Shown here: positions 11,401 through 19,757 of the stretch, in pieces
Position numbering within the stretch: position 1 is the stretch's first letter
Layout: each line of letters starts with the position of its first letter
Assembly: GCA_023053575.1 (NCBI GenBank)
Contig: JAKZAP010000010.1
Location: 12,609,225 to 12,673,224 of the forward strand
Length of the DNA stretch: 64,000 nt
Source: Branchinecta lynchi
Lineage: Eukaryota; Arthropoda; Branchiopoda; Anostraca; Branchinectidae
Direction of reading: 5' to 3'
Notes under the pieces: model-generated
Databases searched by the model: none
What the model was told of the DNA's origin: nothing
The model's input: only the letters and a program-made list of their open reading frames with translations
Program-made: the position numbers and the translations under genes

Positions 11401-12848
11401 TCTCGATTCAATTTTCTGTAGTCGACAGCCATTCCATACTCTCCCAAATTCTTCTTCTTCAGTAAAATAACCGGTGAAGAGTACGGTCCGTCGCATTCTT
11501 CTATTATCTTAGATTCTAGCAAACCATCTATCTTAGACTTCAGTATCTCACGCTGTGCATGGGGCACAGTGTAAGGGCGACTCTTAACGGGTGGTGCACC
11601 ATTCGTATTAATCGCATGTGAAATGAGATCACAAGCGTCTAAATGCGATTCGTGCGTAGCAAAAGCTAGTCTCCGTTTGTACGCTAAATCTAAGAAGTGA
11701 TTCTTGACTTGTTCTGATTCCAGATGTGACAAATCGAACAGTTCGGTGAATTCTTCTTTCGTCATATCCTTAGGGTCCTTAGGAACGGATAGATCACTAG
11801 GCTTAGTACTCGTATTGCTAACAGCGACGCTATTTATCAAACCAGACACATAGTTAATAACCCCTTTCGCATCAGAATGAATGTCTGACTCGCATAGCGG
11901 GACTAAGTAGCCTATCTCTGATTTACGAAGAGAAACAGGTTGATCTGATGTGTTGGTAACGAGTAAGCAGAAACGACCACTCGTGGAAACCTCAACAACT
12001 TGATCTTCAATATCTAAACCTTTATACTGTTTCCCAGGAAAATAGCCTAACGTAGGTGTAGCTTTCTTCGTTTTCAAACAAACATCTATGCGGGAAATTG
12101 ACGAAGGGTTAACGGTAACACGGTTTGATATGATAACAACAACTCGATCAGTAACCGGTATAGGCTCGCTACAAGCCTCGAAAACGGTCGCGTCTGTCAA
12201 AATCGGTGGCTCTACGGAACTGGCATTTTCCGGAGCGGAATGAAATCCAGCCCTGACGTTAGGATTCGAACCTAATTCAGATTTCTTCGCCTCAACTTTT
12301 GCCTCTACAGCCACAACATTACAATCTCGTGAGTCTTTAGACAATCTGTCTTTGAAGAAAACCTCACAAAATTCCGCGTCAAACATCAACTTATTACGCT
12401 TCATATCGGTGAAACCAATTACGAGAGGGTACGGCAACTCATCACAAACATAAACTTCAAATGTAGCACATCTTCCATTCAACATCAGACTAATAACAGC
12501 GCGACTACTATATCTTAGCGAATTGCCTGTTATAGACCTAAAAGCCCCCTCCTCCTTCTCTTGTTCCACCACACACGACTGATCTAGTTTCCTAAAAACA
12601 CTAGACCTAATCAGAGATTTCGCCGCACCGGAATCAAAAAGTGAAAAAATGCTTCGATCCTTCGCGACAAAACATTTAATCATTGGCAGATCTTGCCAAT
12701 TTCCGGTATAAACCTCATTTACACGTTTGGCTGCAGGCAAAATTTTAACCGACGGGTCGCGAGAACCTGCTTTTACTGGCGACCGGACGAGTTTAAATGA
12801 ACGCGACATTTGACGGCGATATGTCCCACTTTGGAACAGCGATTGCAA
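8430..12848 (-). CDS. pol: Pol polyprotein (protease, RT, RNase H, integrase)
   Basis: The 1,472-residue frame encodes the enzymes that copy the element's RNA and insert the DNA. Protease: DSGA at 72-75. Reverse transcriptase: about 420-640, with QLDF (Asp511) and FLDD (Asp575-576; Phe replaces the more common Tyr). RNase H: about 710-840, with Asp723, Glu764, Asp789 and the NVVPDALSR end. Integrase: zinc finger with His942, His949, Cys979 and Cys982; core Asp1012, Asp1072 and Glu1108 (35 residues between the last two); GPY motif at 1247-1249. An acidic, Ser/Thr-rich tail follows. All catalytic residues I looked for are present. The first Met lies inside gag, in the -1 frame relative to it. 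The natural product is therefore probably a Gag-Pol fusion made by frameshifting at 12791-12797, not a protein starting at 12848. There are no internal stops. Confidence 0.95.
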   Translation of the reverse strand: MQSLFQSGTYRRQMSRSFKLVRSPVKAGSRDPSVKILPAAKRVNEVYTGNWQDLPMIKCFVAKDRSIFSLFDSGAAKSLIRSSVFRKLDQSCVVEQEKEEGAFRSITGNSLRYSSRAVISLMLNGRCATFEVYVCDELPYPLVIGFTDMKRNKLMFDAEFCEVFFKDRLSKDSRDCNVVAVEAKVEAKKSELGSNPNVRAGFHSAPENASSVEPPILTDATVFEACSEPIPVTDRVVVIISNRVTVNPSSISRIDVCLKTKKATPTLGYFPGKQYKGLDIEDQVVEVSTSGRFCLLVTNTSDQPVSLRKSEIGYLVPLCESDIHSDAKGVINYVSGLINSVAVSNTSTKPSDLSVPKDPKDMTKEEFTELFDLSHLESEQVKNHFLDLAYKRRLAFATHESHLDACDLISHAINTNGAPPVKSRPYTVPHAQREILKSKIDGLLESKIIEECDGPYSSPVILLKKKNLGEYGMAVDYRKLNRDTVKDCYNLPNIQDMLDRMSLSRVFSQLDFLSGFYQCLVEEEDRDKTGFITPFGLFRFIRAPFGLCNMPATFQRLMERVFRSLLFKYLECFLDDVTVHTRDTKDQLDCLEVVLDKVIEAHLKLRPSKCSFLATSVTVLGHVLSNGTIKPDPNKIAAIKNLKYPSNIKEVRSAVGLFSWFRKYVPDFSQIAMPLTALMKKGIPFKFESVEKAAFDILRQKLMVEPILGLARPGEGGYILSTDASKEAIACKLSQMQDGREFVLHYGSRRLNKAEANYTVTEMEALSVVHFNKQFRQYLYGTRFKVETDHNSLRWLMTTKEPTGRLARWALTLQEYDFEIVYRPGPMNVVPDALSRLPTINSISPQPKLLFPVLPPSIDLSQLRKSQKQDKDCLAMIRYLSQGVQMPYDLERRVIREIQNFFVEDGILCHASVPSGKCRKSDVVLVPVIPHAMIPQILNDFHESPYGGHFSSSKTYAKLRDHVFFFKMYSVCKMFCESCEKCLKRKPMNVTPNAPLQEMPVPAGVLDMVFVDLVGPFPKTSNGNTYILSITDYFSRHVHLVPIVDAKANTFLRAFVEKYCHIFGFCHTLMSDNGSHFKNSEVDVFCKNMNIVHKFSSAEHPASMGILERRHRDIASILSQFVDQSHRDDWDSWLSYVSFCMNTAFHESLQDNSFFLMFLRDAVLPVDALMKSRTFYDSHVSYKSEMLGRMQKTYEHVWKNIDESRDTQKFQHDKKSHFKPHEVGDVVYLRILKKGRAHKLNDTHFEGPYRVIAKVGVVDYVIKHMHKKLKQKTVHYDLLKPGKTRNPWVVDPPDQGEEEREDSDFGDGEDVVRNSDVSNPLTQSNDDTDLEAADLSVSIPHPRTPNDGNLTTRTDARPTLTSTPLLTRTETRTQTPRHTPFHSFLSAEDSGHLQPRALFPENDTDRSELVLELSESPEEPAVEDSPTVDPPNLRPSRMTKPPERLGYDRPGGVNATGIDKAMALSILQKLLE
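12755..12797 (-). promoter_or_regulatory. -1 ribosomal frameshift signal (gag-pol)
   Basis: On the coding strand TTTAAAC lies at 12797-12791. In the gag frame it reads T TTA AAC (codons for L-N in ...VHLNSS), exactly the X XXY YYZ phasing of a slippery site. In the pol frame the same bases read TTT AAA (F-K). Six bases later GGTCGC (12784-12779) can pair with GCGACC (12760-12755) around an 18-nt loop, which contains the gag stop codon (12775-12773). Heptamer, 5-8 nt spacer and stem is the standard -1 frameshift layout. Whether a pseudoknot forms cannot be told by eye. Confidence 0.85.
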
Positions 12849-13579
12849 ATCGGCTTTCCATCTTTTGAGTACTTGTTCTGTACCGGTCTCGAACCATTGG
12901 CAACAGAAACATTATGCTTGCGACCGCGTGAATAACCGCCTCGATAATTTTGAACGTGCGAATCACCACGACTAGCCGAAACGTTATTAGACGCACCTGC
13001 TGCCTTTACCAACGACCGCATACGCATAGCTGCTTCCACCTCTTCAGCATTTGCCGAAATCCCGACGCACTTTTCCAATTTAGCGGGCGACTTTTCATAC
13101 AGGAGTTTCGCGTACTTATCGGGTAAACCATTTCGGATCTCGTGAATTACTACGCTGTCATTCACATCCTCACCAAAACGTTCGACGCATGCTTCTTTTA
13201 CAAGGCCGCAATACGCGAGTAATGATTGGCCGGCTTCCAACGCGATTTGCCCGTATTTTAATTTCCTTCGATGAGTCGTACATGCAAAGCGGGTCTCGAA
13301 CCCTTCTTTGAACGAGTCAAAGTCGCAATCCTTTGTAGCTACAAAAAATGAAAATGCATCGCCACTGAGCTTTAGACCTAAGTACTCTTTCAACAGCGAC
13401 CAATCCACAATTTTCGTCAAAATGTCCACCTTTTTCAAAAATTCCGATACGTCCGTCTTCCCTCCATAATCAGGAAGCGAACCCAACAATTTCAGTACGA
13501 GACTCGAATTATCGGCATTTAACTTAACTCTCACGTCGTCTTTCGTGTCACCCTCATCACTAGACATTTTGAAAACCAA
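12773..13579 (-). CDS. gag: Gag polyprotein
   Basis: The 268-residue protein should form the retrotransposon's virus-like particle and bind its RNA. Near the C-terminus (about 246-259) is one CCHC zinc knuckle, CNRCSKVGHIAVKC, spaced C-x2-C-x4-H-x4-C. It is preceded by an Arg/Gly/Ser-rich basic segment (SRGDSHVQNYRGGYSRGRK) typical of nucleocapsid RNA-binding regions. The N-terminal part (about 25-190) has the helical, Trp/Phe-spaced look of Ty3/gypsy capsid domains. The ATG at 13579 is the first in frame after the leader of about 165 nt from the LTR. It overlaps pol by about 75 nt in the 0/-1 arrangement, and a slippery heptamer sits 16 nt before the stop. There are no internal stops. Gag normally outnumbers Pol, which the frameshift would ensure. 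Confidence 0.93.
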   Translation of the reverse strand: MVFKMSSDEGDTKDDVRVKLNADNSSLVLKLLGSLPDYGGKTDVSEFLKKVDILTKIVDWSLLKEYLGLKLSGDAFSFFVATKDCDFDSFKEGFETRFACTTHRRKLKYGQIALEAGQSLLAYCGLVKEACVERFGEDVNDSVVIHEIRNGLPDKYAKLLYEKSPAKLEKCVGISANAEEVEAAMRMRSLVKAAGASNNVSASRGDSHVQNYRGGYSRGRKHNVSVANGSRPVQNKYSKDGKPICNRCSKVGHIAVKCRVHLNSSGRQ

Positions 13580-13725
13580 CTGTAAAGGAACAAATTAATA
13601 ATAGGCCTAACAAATAGTTCTCCAACAACTAATCAACGAGGCAAGACATCCCGTAATTCCCTCCCGTAAACAAAACAAAATATTTCAACAATCCATATTC
13701 AAGAAAACAAAAATTTGGGGTTCAA

Positions 13726-13743
13726 TATCCCTCGCTGCGACCA
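13726..13743 (-). other. Primer-binding site (tRNA)
   Basis: One base inside the 5' LTR the coding strand reads TGGTCGCAGCGAGGGAT, starting with the TGG that pairs with a tRNA CCA end. The plus strand continuing inward reads GGGGTTCAATATCCC, which has the shape of a T-arm (TTCAATA loop). Complementarity may therefore extend past the acceptor stem. I could not decide which tRNA this is. Confidence 0.75.
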
Positions 13744-13744
13744 C

Positions 13745-14190
13745 TGTTATAATGCGTTAATTAGCTGTTACTAAGCGTTAATTTTACTACGTCTTTAATC
13801 TCTCTACTGTTACGGAAAGTTATCTGTTACGACATGGTCCCCGAGCGGTGTGGACCATGCTTAACAAAACCAAAATAAAAACACCCACTAAACTCTACCT
13901 CGTTGGTCAATTGTAGAAAAACATATTCGTGTATTTACATTTACAATACAATGGCGATAGATAGCAGGTAATAAATAAAACTCAACACTTAACTTTTAAC
14001 ATCTCCAGCAACGACCGTTCACCGGTCCCACTCAAAACAGACTGCCCAGCATTGTATTAAATTTCGCCCCAATTCAAACTTGAATGGCTCAGGTTATTCA
14101 TCGCCAGGAACCTGTTGTTACCTGGCGGAATTAAACTTATAGAAACCAAGGTGTCGTGAACTCCCTTGGTGAAAGTACACCTTGGTTACA
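13745..14190 (-). repeat. 5' LTR of the gypsy element
   Basis: 446 bp, same boundaries and, as far as I can read, the same sequence as 6761-7206. It should carry the promoter for the genomic RNA. Confidence 0.93.
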
Positions 14191-14194
14191 GAAC
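14191..14194. repeat. Target duplication of the gypsy element (right)
   Basis: GAAC, matching 6757-6760. Confidence 0.75.
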
Positions 14195-14665
14195 CCAGAA
14201 CGGCCTAGGTCCGAGGTGGATGTCAACTAAGTTTCTTGGTAACCCTGAACTAGCCTTACTGACTTTTTCGGGCGGACTGACAGCCCTCAATTGAGCTTTC
14301 CTGGGTAAGTGGCCATTTCGCTAAGCTTTTGTGTTTGGGCGCTCTGCGAGCGTCCAGTTTAGCTAATATTTTTTGGTCGGGCGCTCTGCGAGTGCCCAGA
14401 TTAGCTTAACTTATTTGGTTAGGCGCTCTGCGAACGCCTAGATTGGCTTTATTCTTTCTTCGAGGGGGGGGGGGGGGGGTAACCCTGAACTAGCCTTACT
14501 GAGTTTTCCGGGCGCACTGCCAGCTCTTCATTGAGCTTTCCTGGGTGAGCGCCCGTTTCGCCAAGCTTTTGTGTTCGGGCGCTCTAATGCGAGCGCCCAG
14601 ATTAGCTTAATGTATTTAGCCAGGCGTCCTGCGAAAGCCTAGATTAGCTTTTTTTTTCTTCGAGG
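14195..14665. repeat. Duplicated block of GC-rich hairpin motifs
   Basis: Two copies of a roughly 200-240 bp block: one from GTAACCCTGAACTAGCCTTA at about 14239, the next from about 14479. Each contains several variants of GGGCGCTCTGCGAGCGCCC, a near-perfect stem-loop, followed by AGATTAGCTTA. Spacing of the hairpins is about 50-60 bp. A run of 18 Gs separates the copies. No ORF. Confidence 0.7.
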
Positions 14666-14808
14666 GGTGGGGCTAGAGGGGAAATCCGGGATCTGCAGAC
14701 GAGCATAGCTCTCGAATGGAGCATCGGACAGAAACGAAACTTGACAGTTGGAAAGAGCTCGGGTTGCAGATATCCCATTTTGTTTCTGGCCATGACGGTA
14801 ACTCTGGG
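14666..14808 (-). mobile_element. R1 repeat segment left of the hAT insertion
   Basis: This is R1 monomer sequence (AATCCGGGATCTGC..., GAAACGAAACTTGACAG..., GATATCCCATTTTG). It stops at 14808 and is resumed in register at 16801, on the other side of the hAT-type element. Confidence 0.65.
14801..14808. repeat. 8-bp target duplication (left)
   Basis: ACTCTGGG, repeated exactly at 16793-16800. Confidence 0.9.
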
Positions 14809-16792
14809 CAGGGGCGTCCCGAGGGGGGGGAGGCGCAGCACCCCCCTACATTTTGGGCATTCGGTCAAAACGGGCATCGCGGTGAAGCCGTGATGCCTGT
14901 TTTATAAAAATCTGTTGTACCCACATTTACAAATCAGGCAATTTAACGTGTTGATTGGTTCCCATTCTTTATCAAATTTGGTAATTAATCCAACTTTTGT
15001 TCAGCCCGAGTCGATTTCACCGCATTCGGTATGTCGCTACGTAAATCTGGTGATTTAACGTGTCTATTTGGTCTCATTCGTTACCGAATTCGGTTGTTCA
15101 CCGGACTTTTCTCAAGTCCGTATCTGTTCTATCGCATTCGGTCAGTTCATTTCATAATTCGGTGATTAATCAGATTCATTTGGTTCTAATTCGTTACCAA
15201 ATTCGGTAATTCCCCTGATTCACCTGTTACCAGGATAGGATGTTTTAGGTGGTTCTACCAAGAGTTTTATCACCTTCCGAAATTCGGTCGTTATACCGCT
15301 CCTGATCTGCTCCTTATTTTTTTCAGTTAGTTTTTCGGTAATCGAATTCATTATTTGGTTCACCCCAGTTACTGAGCTTGGCAATTTAAGTGGTATTTAT
15401 TTAGCTCGTGTTCTTTACCATTTAACGGTAGCTTCAGCTGGTTTCCATTCATTACTTAACTTATACTTCTAGTAATTGCAGAAATTCAGGAATAAGCACG
15501 ACTATTGACGTGAAAACTAGCCTATTTTTGTTTGCTGTAAATTCAGCCATCAGCCATCTCCATGTAAATGATGCCATCTCCATCATCGCTACCAAACTCG
15601 TCACCCACAAAGAGTGCTTATAAGTTGCTTAATATTTTACCCGTTTCTTTATTTCTGCAATTTTTTTCGATAATAATGTTGGAGTGTTATTTCAAAAATA
15701 GACTGCCTTCGATTTTGTATTCCTGCGAGCTGCTCCCCACCGCTTATGACCACCATTATGCTACTCGTTTTGGTTCGGATCCTCGTCAACCTCTGATCAG
15801 ATGTGAACGATCCAGATTTAGTTTGCGTAATTGTTTAGTTAAATTTTATAATTTATTAGAAGATAAAGATATTGTTCGCCTTTCCCTTCCTTTACTAAAA
15901 AAAAGGTTTAAAACTAAATTGTTGGATTTGTATTAATGAGGAGTGTTGGAAAAGGTGGTTTGGCCTCTGGTTTGTTCAGTCCTGATTCTCTGATTCTTTG
16001 CCCCTGGTTATATATTTTTTTACATTTTGATGGTTATTGAGTCTTCGATCTGACGTGGTAAGTTGCTTTATAATCTCTTATTGTTTTTCATGTTTTTCTT
16101 TCTTCTTGTTGTTCACGCTGTTATGATATAGGCGCGCTCTTAATCTGTTATTGGTTGAATTTTCTTATCTTCTTTGTATGTTGCCCGAGCATTTGTTCAG
16201 TCCCTCTCTGCCGGGTAACTTCCTGATATTTAGTTATTTTGTTTTGTTGTAAATAATAAAACCTTGAACCTTGAACCTCAGAATAAATGTACTTTAGGTC
16301 TACTTTACCCTGGATGGACCCTTTTTCGCCAGGCAGCTCTGTGGTTTAATAGGTAGTCTTGGGCTCGGAAAAAGGCCCTTTGATCATGAGTGTTTCCAAA
16401 AAAATTTGACTGCGGCACATTTAGCAGTCTTCACTATTTAAAAGAAAGGTACGTCATTTAGTTGGCGTTTGAGGTTTTTTCCTGGGTATAGCCGTTCAGG
16501 ACGTTGTCGCTTGGCAGCAACTGCGTTTTTTGTCGACACCGGCAAAACTGGACGTCCCCCAAAGGTAAAAGGCCAGTAAAAAAAAGTGAAAGGTCGTGAA
16601 AACAAGCCAATTTTCTCTTTAGACTTTGTACACACTATATGCAGCTTTTTACATCATTGCTTCTTGAAGGCAACTTGCTCTGATGTAGAAACAAATTATA
16701 AATTCGGTCAATATCATGTACCGATTCCGTCAATTTTTACCAGGTTCGCCCCCCCCCCCCCCCCCAATGAAGAAAGGCTTGGGACGCCCCTG
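14809..16792. mobile_element. Non-autonomous hAT-type DNA transposon, ~2.0 kb
   Basis: The left end is CAGGGGCGTCCCGAG. The reverse complement of the right end is CAGGGGCGTCCCAAG. These give terminal inverted repeats of about 15 bp with one mismatch. Perfect 8-bp direct repeats (ACTCTGGG) flank the element. CAGGG-type ends with 8-bp duplications are diagnostic of the hAT superfamily. No transposase frame is present, so mobilisation would depend on an autonomous relative. A strong hairpin (GGGCATCGCGG/CCGTGATGCC) lies 60 bp inside the left end. From 14920 to 15440 a loose repeat of TTACCGAATTCGGT-like phrases occurs. A LINE 3' end is nested at about 15530-16285. It sits inside an R1 repeat. 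Confidence 0.88.
15530..16285 (+). pseudogene. LINE 3' end nested in the hAT element
   Basis: The 122-codon frame 15568-15936 has the pattern of a LINE ORF2 C-terminus: YDHHYATRFGSDPRQPLIRCERS followed by LRNCLVKFYNLLEDKDIVRLSL and FKTKLLDL. It is followed by a 3' UTR of about 330 bp and a short tandem tail (CCTTGAA repeated, about 16262-16278). Reverse transcriptase motifs are absent, so this is a severely 5'-truncated copy, as target-primed reverse transcription commonly leaves. Confidence 0.6.
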
Positions 16793-16800
16793 ACTCTGGG
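16793..16800. repeat. 8-bp target duplication (right)
   Basis: ACTCTGGG, matching 14801-14808. Confidence 0.9.
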
Positions 16801-17296
16801 GGGGAGCGATTTGAGGAGGACTGGAAATTTCGGAACAGGCTAAGAGTGGATGTATCGGGAAAGAACAAGGACAAGTTGTAAATACAATGTGAATAGAGAC
16901 AGACCGAATCTGCGCACTGTTGAGGGGGAGGGGGGTAAAGGAGGTTTCCCCGAATTCCATGATCGCCAGTGAAGGTACTTACAGATGCACTTGTACGATG
17001 AATTCGGCAGTTGTACTAGGGATTGGATCAGATTGACTTGGAACCAGTCATTTCCCCGTTATGGCCATCTCCGGGGGTGTGGAGGGAATTGGAATCCGGA
17101 TTACCAGAATTTTGTGTCCTGCACAACTTTTGAATAGTTGGTCTGATCCGAAGGAAACTTGATAATTGGCAGAGTACTTGATTCTGATCAAACGAAGAAT
17201 TTTCATAATCCCCAAGGGTATATGATCAATGTATCTGATGTATATGCTTACGATGAGTTATAGCTCCCTTAAAGTGCGTATCTTAACTGCAAGTGA
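16801..17296 (-). mobile_element. R1 repeat segment between hAT and LINE
   Basis: It continues the R1 monomer (GGGGGGAGCGATTTGAGG..., AAGAACAAGGACAAG..., TGTACGATGAATTCGGCAG). From about 17180 it continues with the R1 left arm (ATAATCCCCAAGGGTATATGATCA, CCCTTAAAGTGCGTATCTTAACTG). It is cut at about 17297 by the LINE and resumes at 19798. Confidence 0.65.
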
Positions 17297-19606
17297 AACA
17301 AATGTGATTTAGCTTCGGAGTACGAATTCAGTAATGCTTGTAATGAATTGTCGCGAAAAATTAATAGTTTGCCAGCATCGTCAGATTGGTTAATCGTTGG
17401 AGATTTTAATTGTGATCTTACTAGCCAGAGCGATAACCGATCAAATGTGTTTCTTTCTATGTTGGCGACGTATTATATAATCCCGAAAGATTCTGATTGG
17501 ACTTTTCTGCATAATTCTGGTTCGGTTTCAAACCTTGACCATGTGGTGTGCTCTAGGCATGATTTGTGTGTTCCGTCGCTTCCAGTTCATGTTTCTGCAA
17601 ATTTACCAATTAGCGACCATTTTCTTCTGTCATTTCAGGTTTCTTATTCTCTGCCAGTATCAGATTTTTCCCCGGTACCCCGTCGTCGAAAACGGATTTC
17701 AGTGATTAAATGGAATAAAGAATGCGTTTCAAATTATCATGAAGCTTCAGATGCAATTTTGTCAAAAATATCGGACAGGTCTAAGACTGAGTCTGCAGAT
17801 CAAGTTAATATTGATATATTTTATTTTGAAATTGTTCATGCTCTGAAGGAAGGGGCCCGGTCGGCATTTGGTGTGGATACGTTTTTTCAAGGAACGCGGA
17901 TTTTGGGTTGGAAATTTAATGATTTTTTAAAATCGGCTAACCAGATGGCAGTTTTTTCTTTTAAGCAATGGCATTCTGCGGGAAGACCACGTTTTGGACC
18001 GTTTTTTGAAAATATGAAACTTCATAAATCTATTTTTCGTCGAGAATTAAGAAACCACAATGATTTTGTGCGTGATGAAGTCGGCGGCATGATTGCTGGT
18101 GATGAAAATCGTATGTGGAATTTTGTTCGTTCCTTTTCAGGTTCGTCAAGAGGGACAAATAAAAGCCGTATTTCGTTGGAGGATTGGTCTTTCCATTTTA
18201 ATGATTTATTTTCAAAGAAATTTCCTAAGGCACATGATGATCTTGATACAGAACTTGAGCTGGAGCTGAGTAAACATGAGCACAAAAATATAGTAATTCA
18301 TGCTTCTGAGGTAGAGGTTGGGTTGAAAAAACTTAAGAGTAAAAATTCTTACGACATGGATGGATTGCATTCTAATCACCTCAAGTGGATGTCAGCTAAC
18401 AGCATGATTTTGATTTCCATGCTTTTTACTATTATTTTGAAAACCGGTATTATTCCTAGTAGTTTTAGAAAGTCGACAACAATCCCAATTTTAAAGAAAG
18501 GTTCTAATTTAAATGATCGGAAGTCATATAGGCCAATAACTACATCATGCCAACTTAGTAAACTTTTTGAATTGGTCCTTTTACCACATCTTATTATTTG
18601 TAACCAAGGTTTAAATCAGATAGGCTTCCGCAAAGATTTAAATATTGATGTTGGTCATAGTGTCCTAGCTCGTATTTTAAGTTTTTCAAATTTTTTGAAT
18701 AGAGTTTTTATTTTAGCATTAGATATAGCGTCAGCATATGATACCATTATTCATTCGTGGGCTTTAGCATCTCTCCTGCGTAATGGTGTTCCCCCTTCAG
18801 TTGTTTTGGTTTTGCGGAATTGGTTTTCTTCTTCTCGGATCCGAGTTGCATGGAAAGGAGAATTTTCTGATTTTAATGTTGTTTTAAATAGGGGTCTGAG
18901 GCAAAGTGGAATTCTGTCACCGACGATTTTCAATATCACTTTAGCTGAATGTTTAGATAATATCCCTATTTCTTTTCTTTTTAATTCTAGATCGTTTCTG
19001 TCATGGGTTGCTTATGCTGATGATATTCTTTTAATAAGCCGGTCTTTGAAATCCCTTCAAATTAATGTTGATTATGTTTGTCAAGTTTTTAAAACCCACG
19101 GATTGCTTTTATCTCCGCAGAAATGCCAGCTTCTTATTTTGGGTATAAATTTTTCTGATTTAGTGCAGTCTATTTTTATTAAGATAGATGATTTTATTTT
19201 GAAACCAGTTTTTTCTCTAAAATACTTAGGTTTGCCTATTAGTTCGTCAATGGTACTAACTCGTTCTTTGATAATAGTTGATCTAGAAAAAAGAATTGCG
19301 CGAAGTTTTGGTAGTATTGTTTGCCTAAGAGATTATCTGTCTAAGAAGCGACTGGCAAAGATTTTTAATAGTATAGTTTTACCACATGTTTTACTGGGTT
19401 CTCCTTTTTTGCCATATTTTTCTAAAGGTAATTTAACTTCCCTGAAAACAACTTTTTTTAAATTTGGGAAATTTTTATGTCGTTTTTCGAAATTTGAATC
19501 CTCTTCTTTGATGAAAAATCCGGTTGAAATCCTGAAGCAGAAACACGCTAAGTTCATGATTAAGCTTGATAGCCTAAAGCATAACCTGGGTCAAGGTTTG
19601 AAATAG
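17297..19606 (+). CDS. LINE ORF2, 5'-truncated: partial endonuclease plus intact reverse transcriptase
   Basis: One open frame runs from a stop at 17294 to TAG at 19604-19606. The first candidate start at 17348 is TTG, so the natural start is missing and the frame is a 5'-truncated ORF2. Numbering from 17348 (752 codons): the last third of an APE-type endonuclease has GDFNCD (18-23), SNLDHV (61-66) and ISDHF (88-92). A linker follows. RT motifs are SYRPIT (393-398), ALDIASAYD (457-465, catalytic Asp459), RQSGILSP (518-525) and YADD (556-559), then KYLGLPIS. No frameshift or stop is seen, so the copy is young. The enzyme would nick DNA and copy its own RNA, but without the endonuclease N-terminus this copy should be immobile. 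A stem-loop and a GAAAT tail follow the stop. Confidence 0.9.
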   Translation, partial: NKCDLASEYEFSNACNELSRKINSLPASSDWLIVGDFNCDLTSQSDNRSNVFLSMLATYYIIPKDSDWTFLHNSGSVSNLDHVVCSRHDLCVPSLPVHVSANLPISDHFLLSFQVSYSLPVSDFSPVPRRRKRISVIKWNKECVSNYHEASDAILSKISDRSKTESADQVNIDIFYFEIVHALKEGARSAFGVDTFFQGTRILGWKFNDFLKSANQMAVFSFKQWHSAGRPRFGPFFENMKLHKSIFRRELRNHNDFVRDEVGGMIAGDENRMWNFVRSFSGSSRGTNKSRISLEDWSFHFNDLFSKKFPKAHDDLDTELELELSKHEHKNIVIHASEVEVGLKKLKSKNSYDMDGLHSNHLKWMSANSMILISMLFTIILKTGIIPSSFRKSTTIPILKKGSNLNDRKSYRPITTSCQLSKLFELVLLPHLIICNQGLNQIGFRKDLNIDVGHSVLARILSFSNFLNRVFILALDIASAYDTIIHSWALASLLRNGVPPSVVLVLRNWFSSSRIRVAWKGEFSDFNVVLNRGLRQSGILSPTIFNITLAECLDNIPISFLFNSRSFLSWVAYADDILLISRSLKSLQINVDYVCQVFKTHGLLLSPQKCQLLILGINFSDLVQSIFIKIDDFILKPVFSLKYLGLPISSSMVLTRSLIIVDLEKRIARSFGSIVCLRDYLSKKRLAKIFNSIVLPHVLLGSPFLPYFSKGNLTSLKTTFFKFGKFLCRFSKFESSSLMKNPVEILKQKHAKFMIKLDSLKHNLGQGLK

Positions 19607-19743
19607 ACTGTGTCTGTTAGTATGGTATGTTCTTTTTTATTTGTTTTGTTTTTTCAAAATTTGTTAAGCATTTGATTGTGCAAGTGTTGGGCCACGTTTA
19701 ATGTATTTTTTGGCCGTGTTGTATTCTTATTTTCTTTTATACT

Positions 19744-19757
19744 CGCCAGCTTTGGCG
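19744..19757 (+). other. LINE 3' stem-loop
   Basis: CGCCA-GCTT-TGGCG, a perfect 5-bp stem with a 4-nt loop, stands eight bases before the AAATAAATGAAATGAAATG tail. In several LINE groups a hairpin at this place is what the reverse transcriptase recognises. Confidence 0.65.

Larger units (their letters stand above)
6761..14190 (-). mobile_element. Complete Ty3/gypsy LTR retrotransposon
   Basis: The 7,430-bp element lies on the minus strand. It consists of LTR (13745-14190), primer-binding site, gag, pol, a ~1.2 kb 3' region without a recognised gene, polypurine tract and LTR (6761-7206). Both LTRs are 446 bp, start TGTTATAATG and end GGTTACA on the plus strand, and look identical base for base on reading. 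A GAAC target duplication flanks the element. Pol carries protease, RT, RNase H and integrase in that order, the Ty3/gypsy order (Copia has integrase before RT). Gag and Pol frames are uninterrupted and LTR divergence is nil, so insertion was recent and the element may still be competent. There is no recognisable env. I did not assign a clade; the integrase tail has a GPY motif but I see no chromodomain. Confidence 0.95.

Noticed and set aside
13700..13744. A T-arm-like sequence that could be read as part of a tRNA gene
   Set aside because: No D-arm, anticodon arm or acceptor partner nearby; position next to the LTR identifies it as the primer-binding site.
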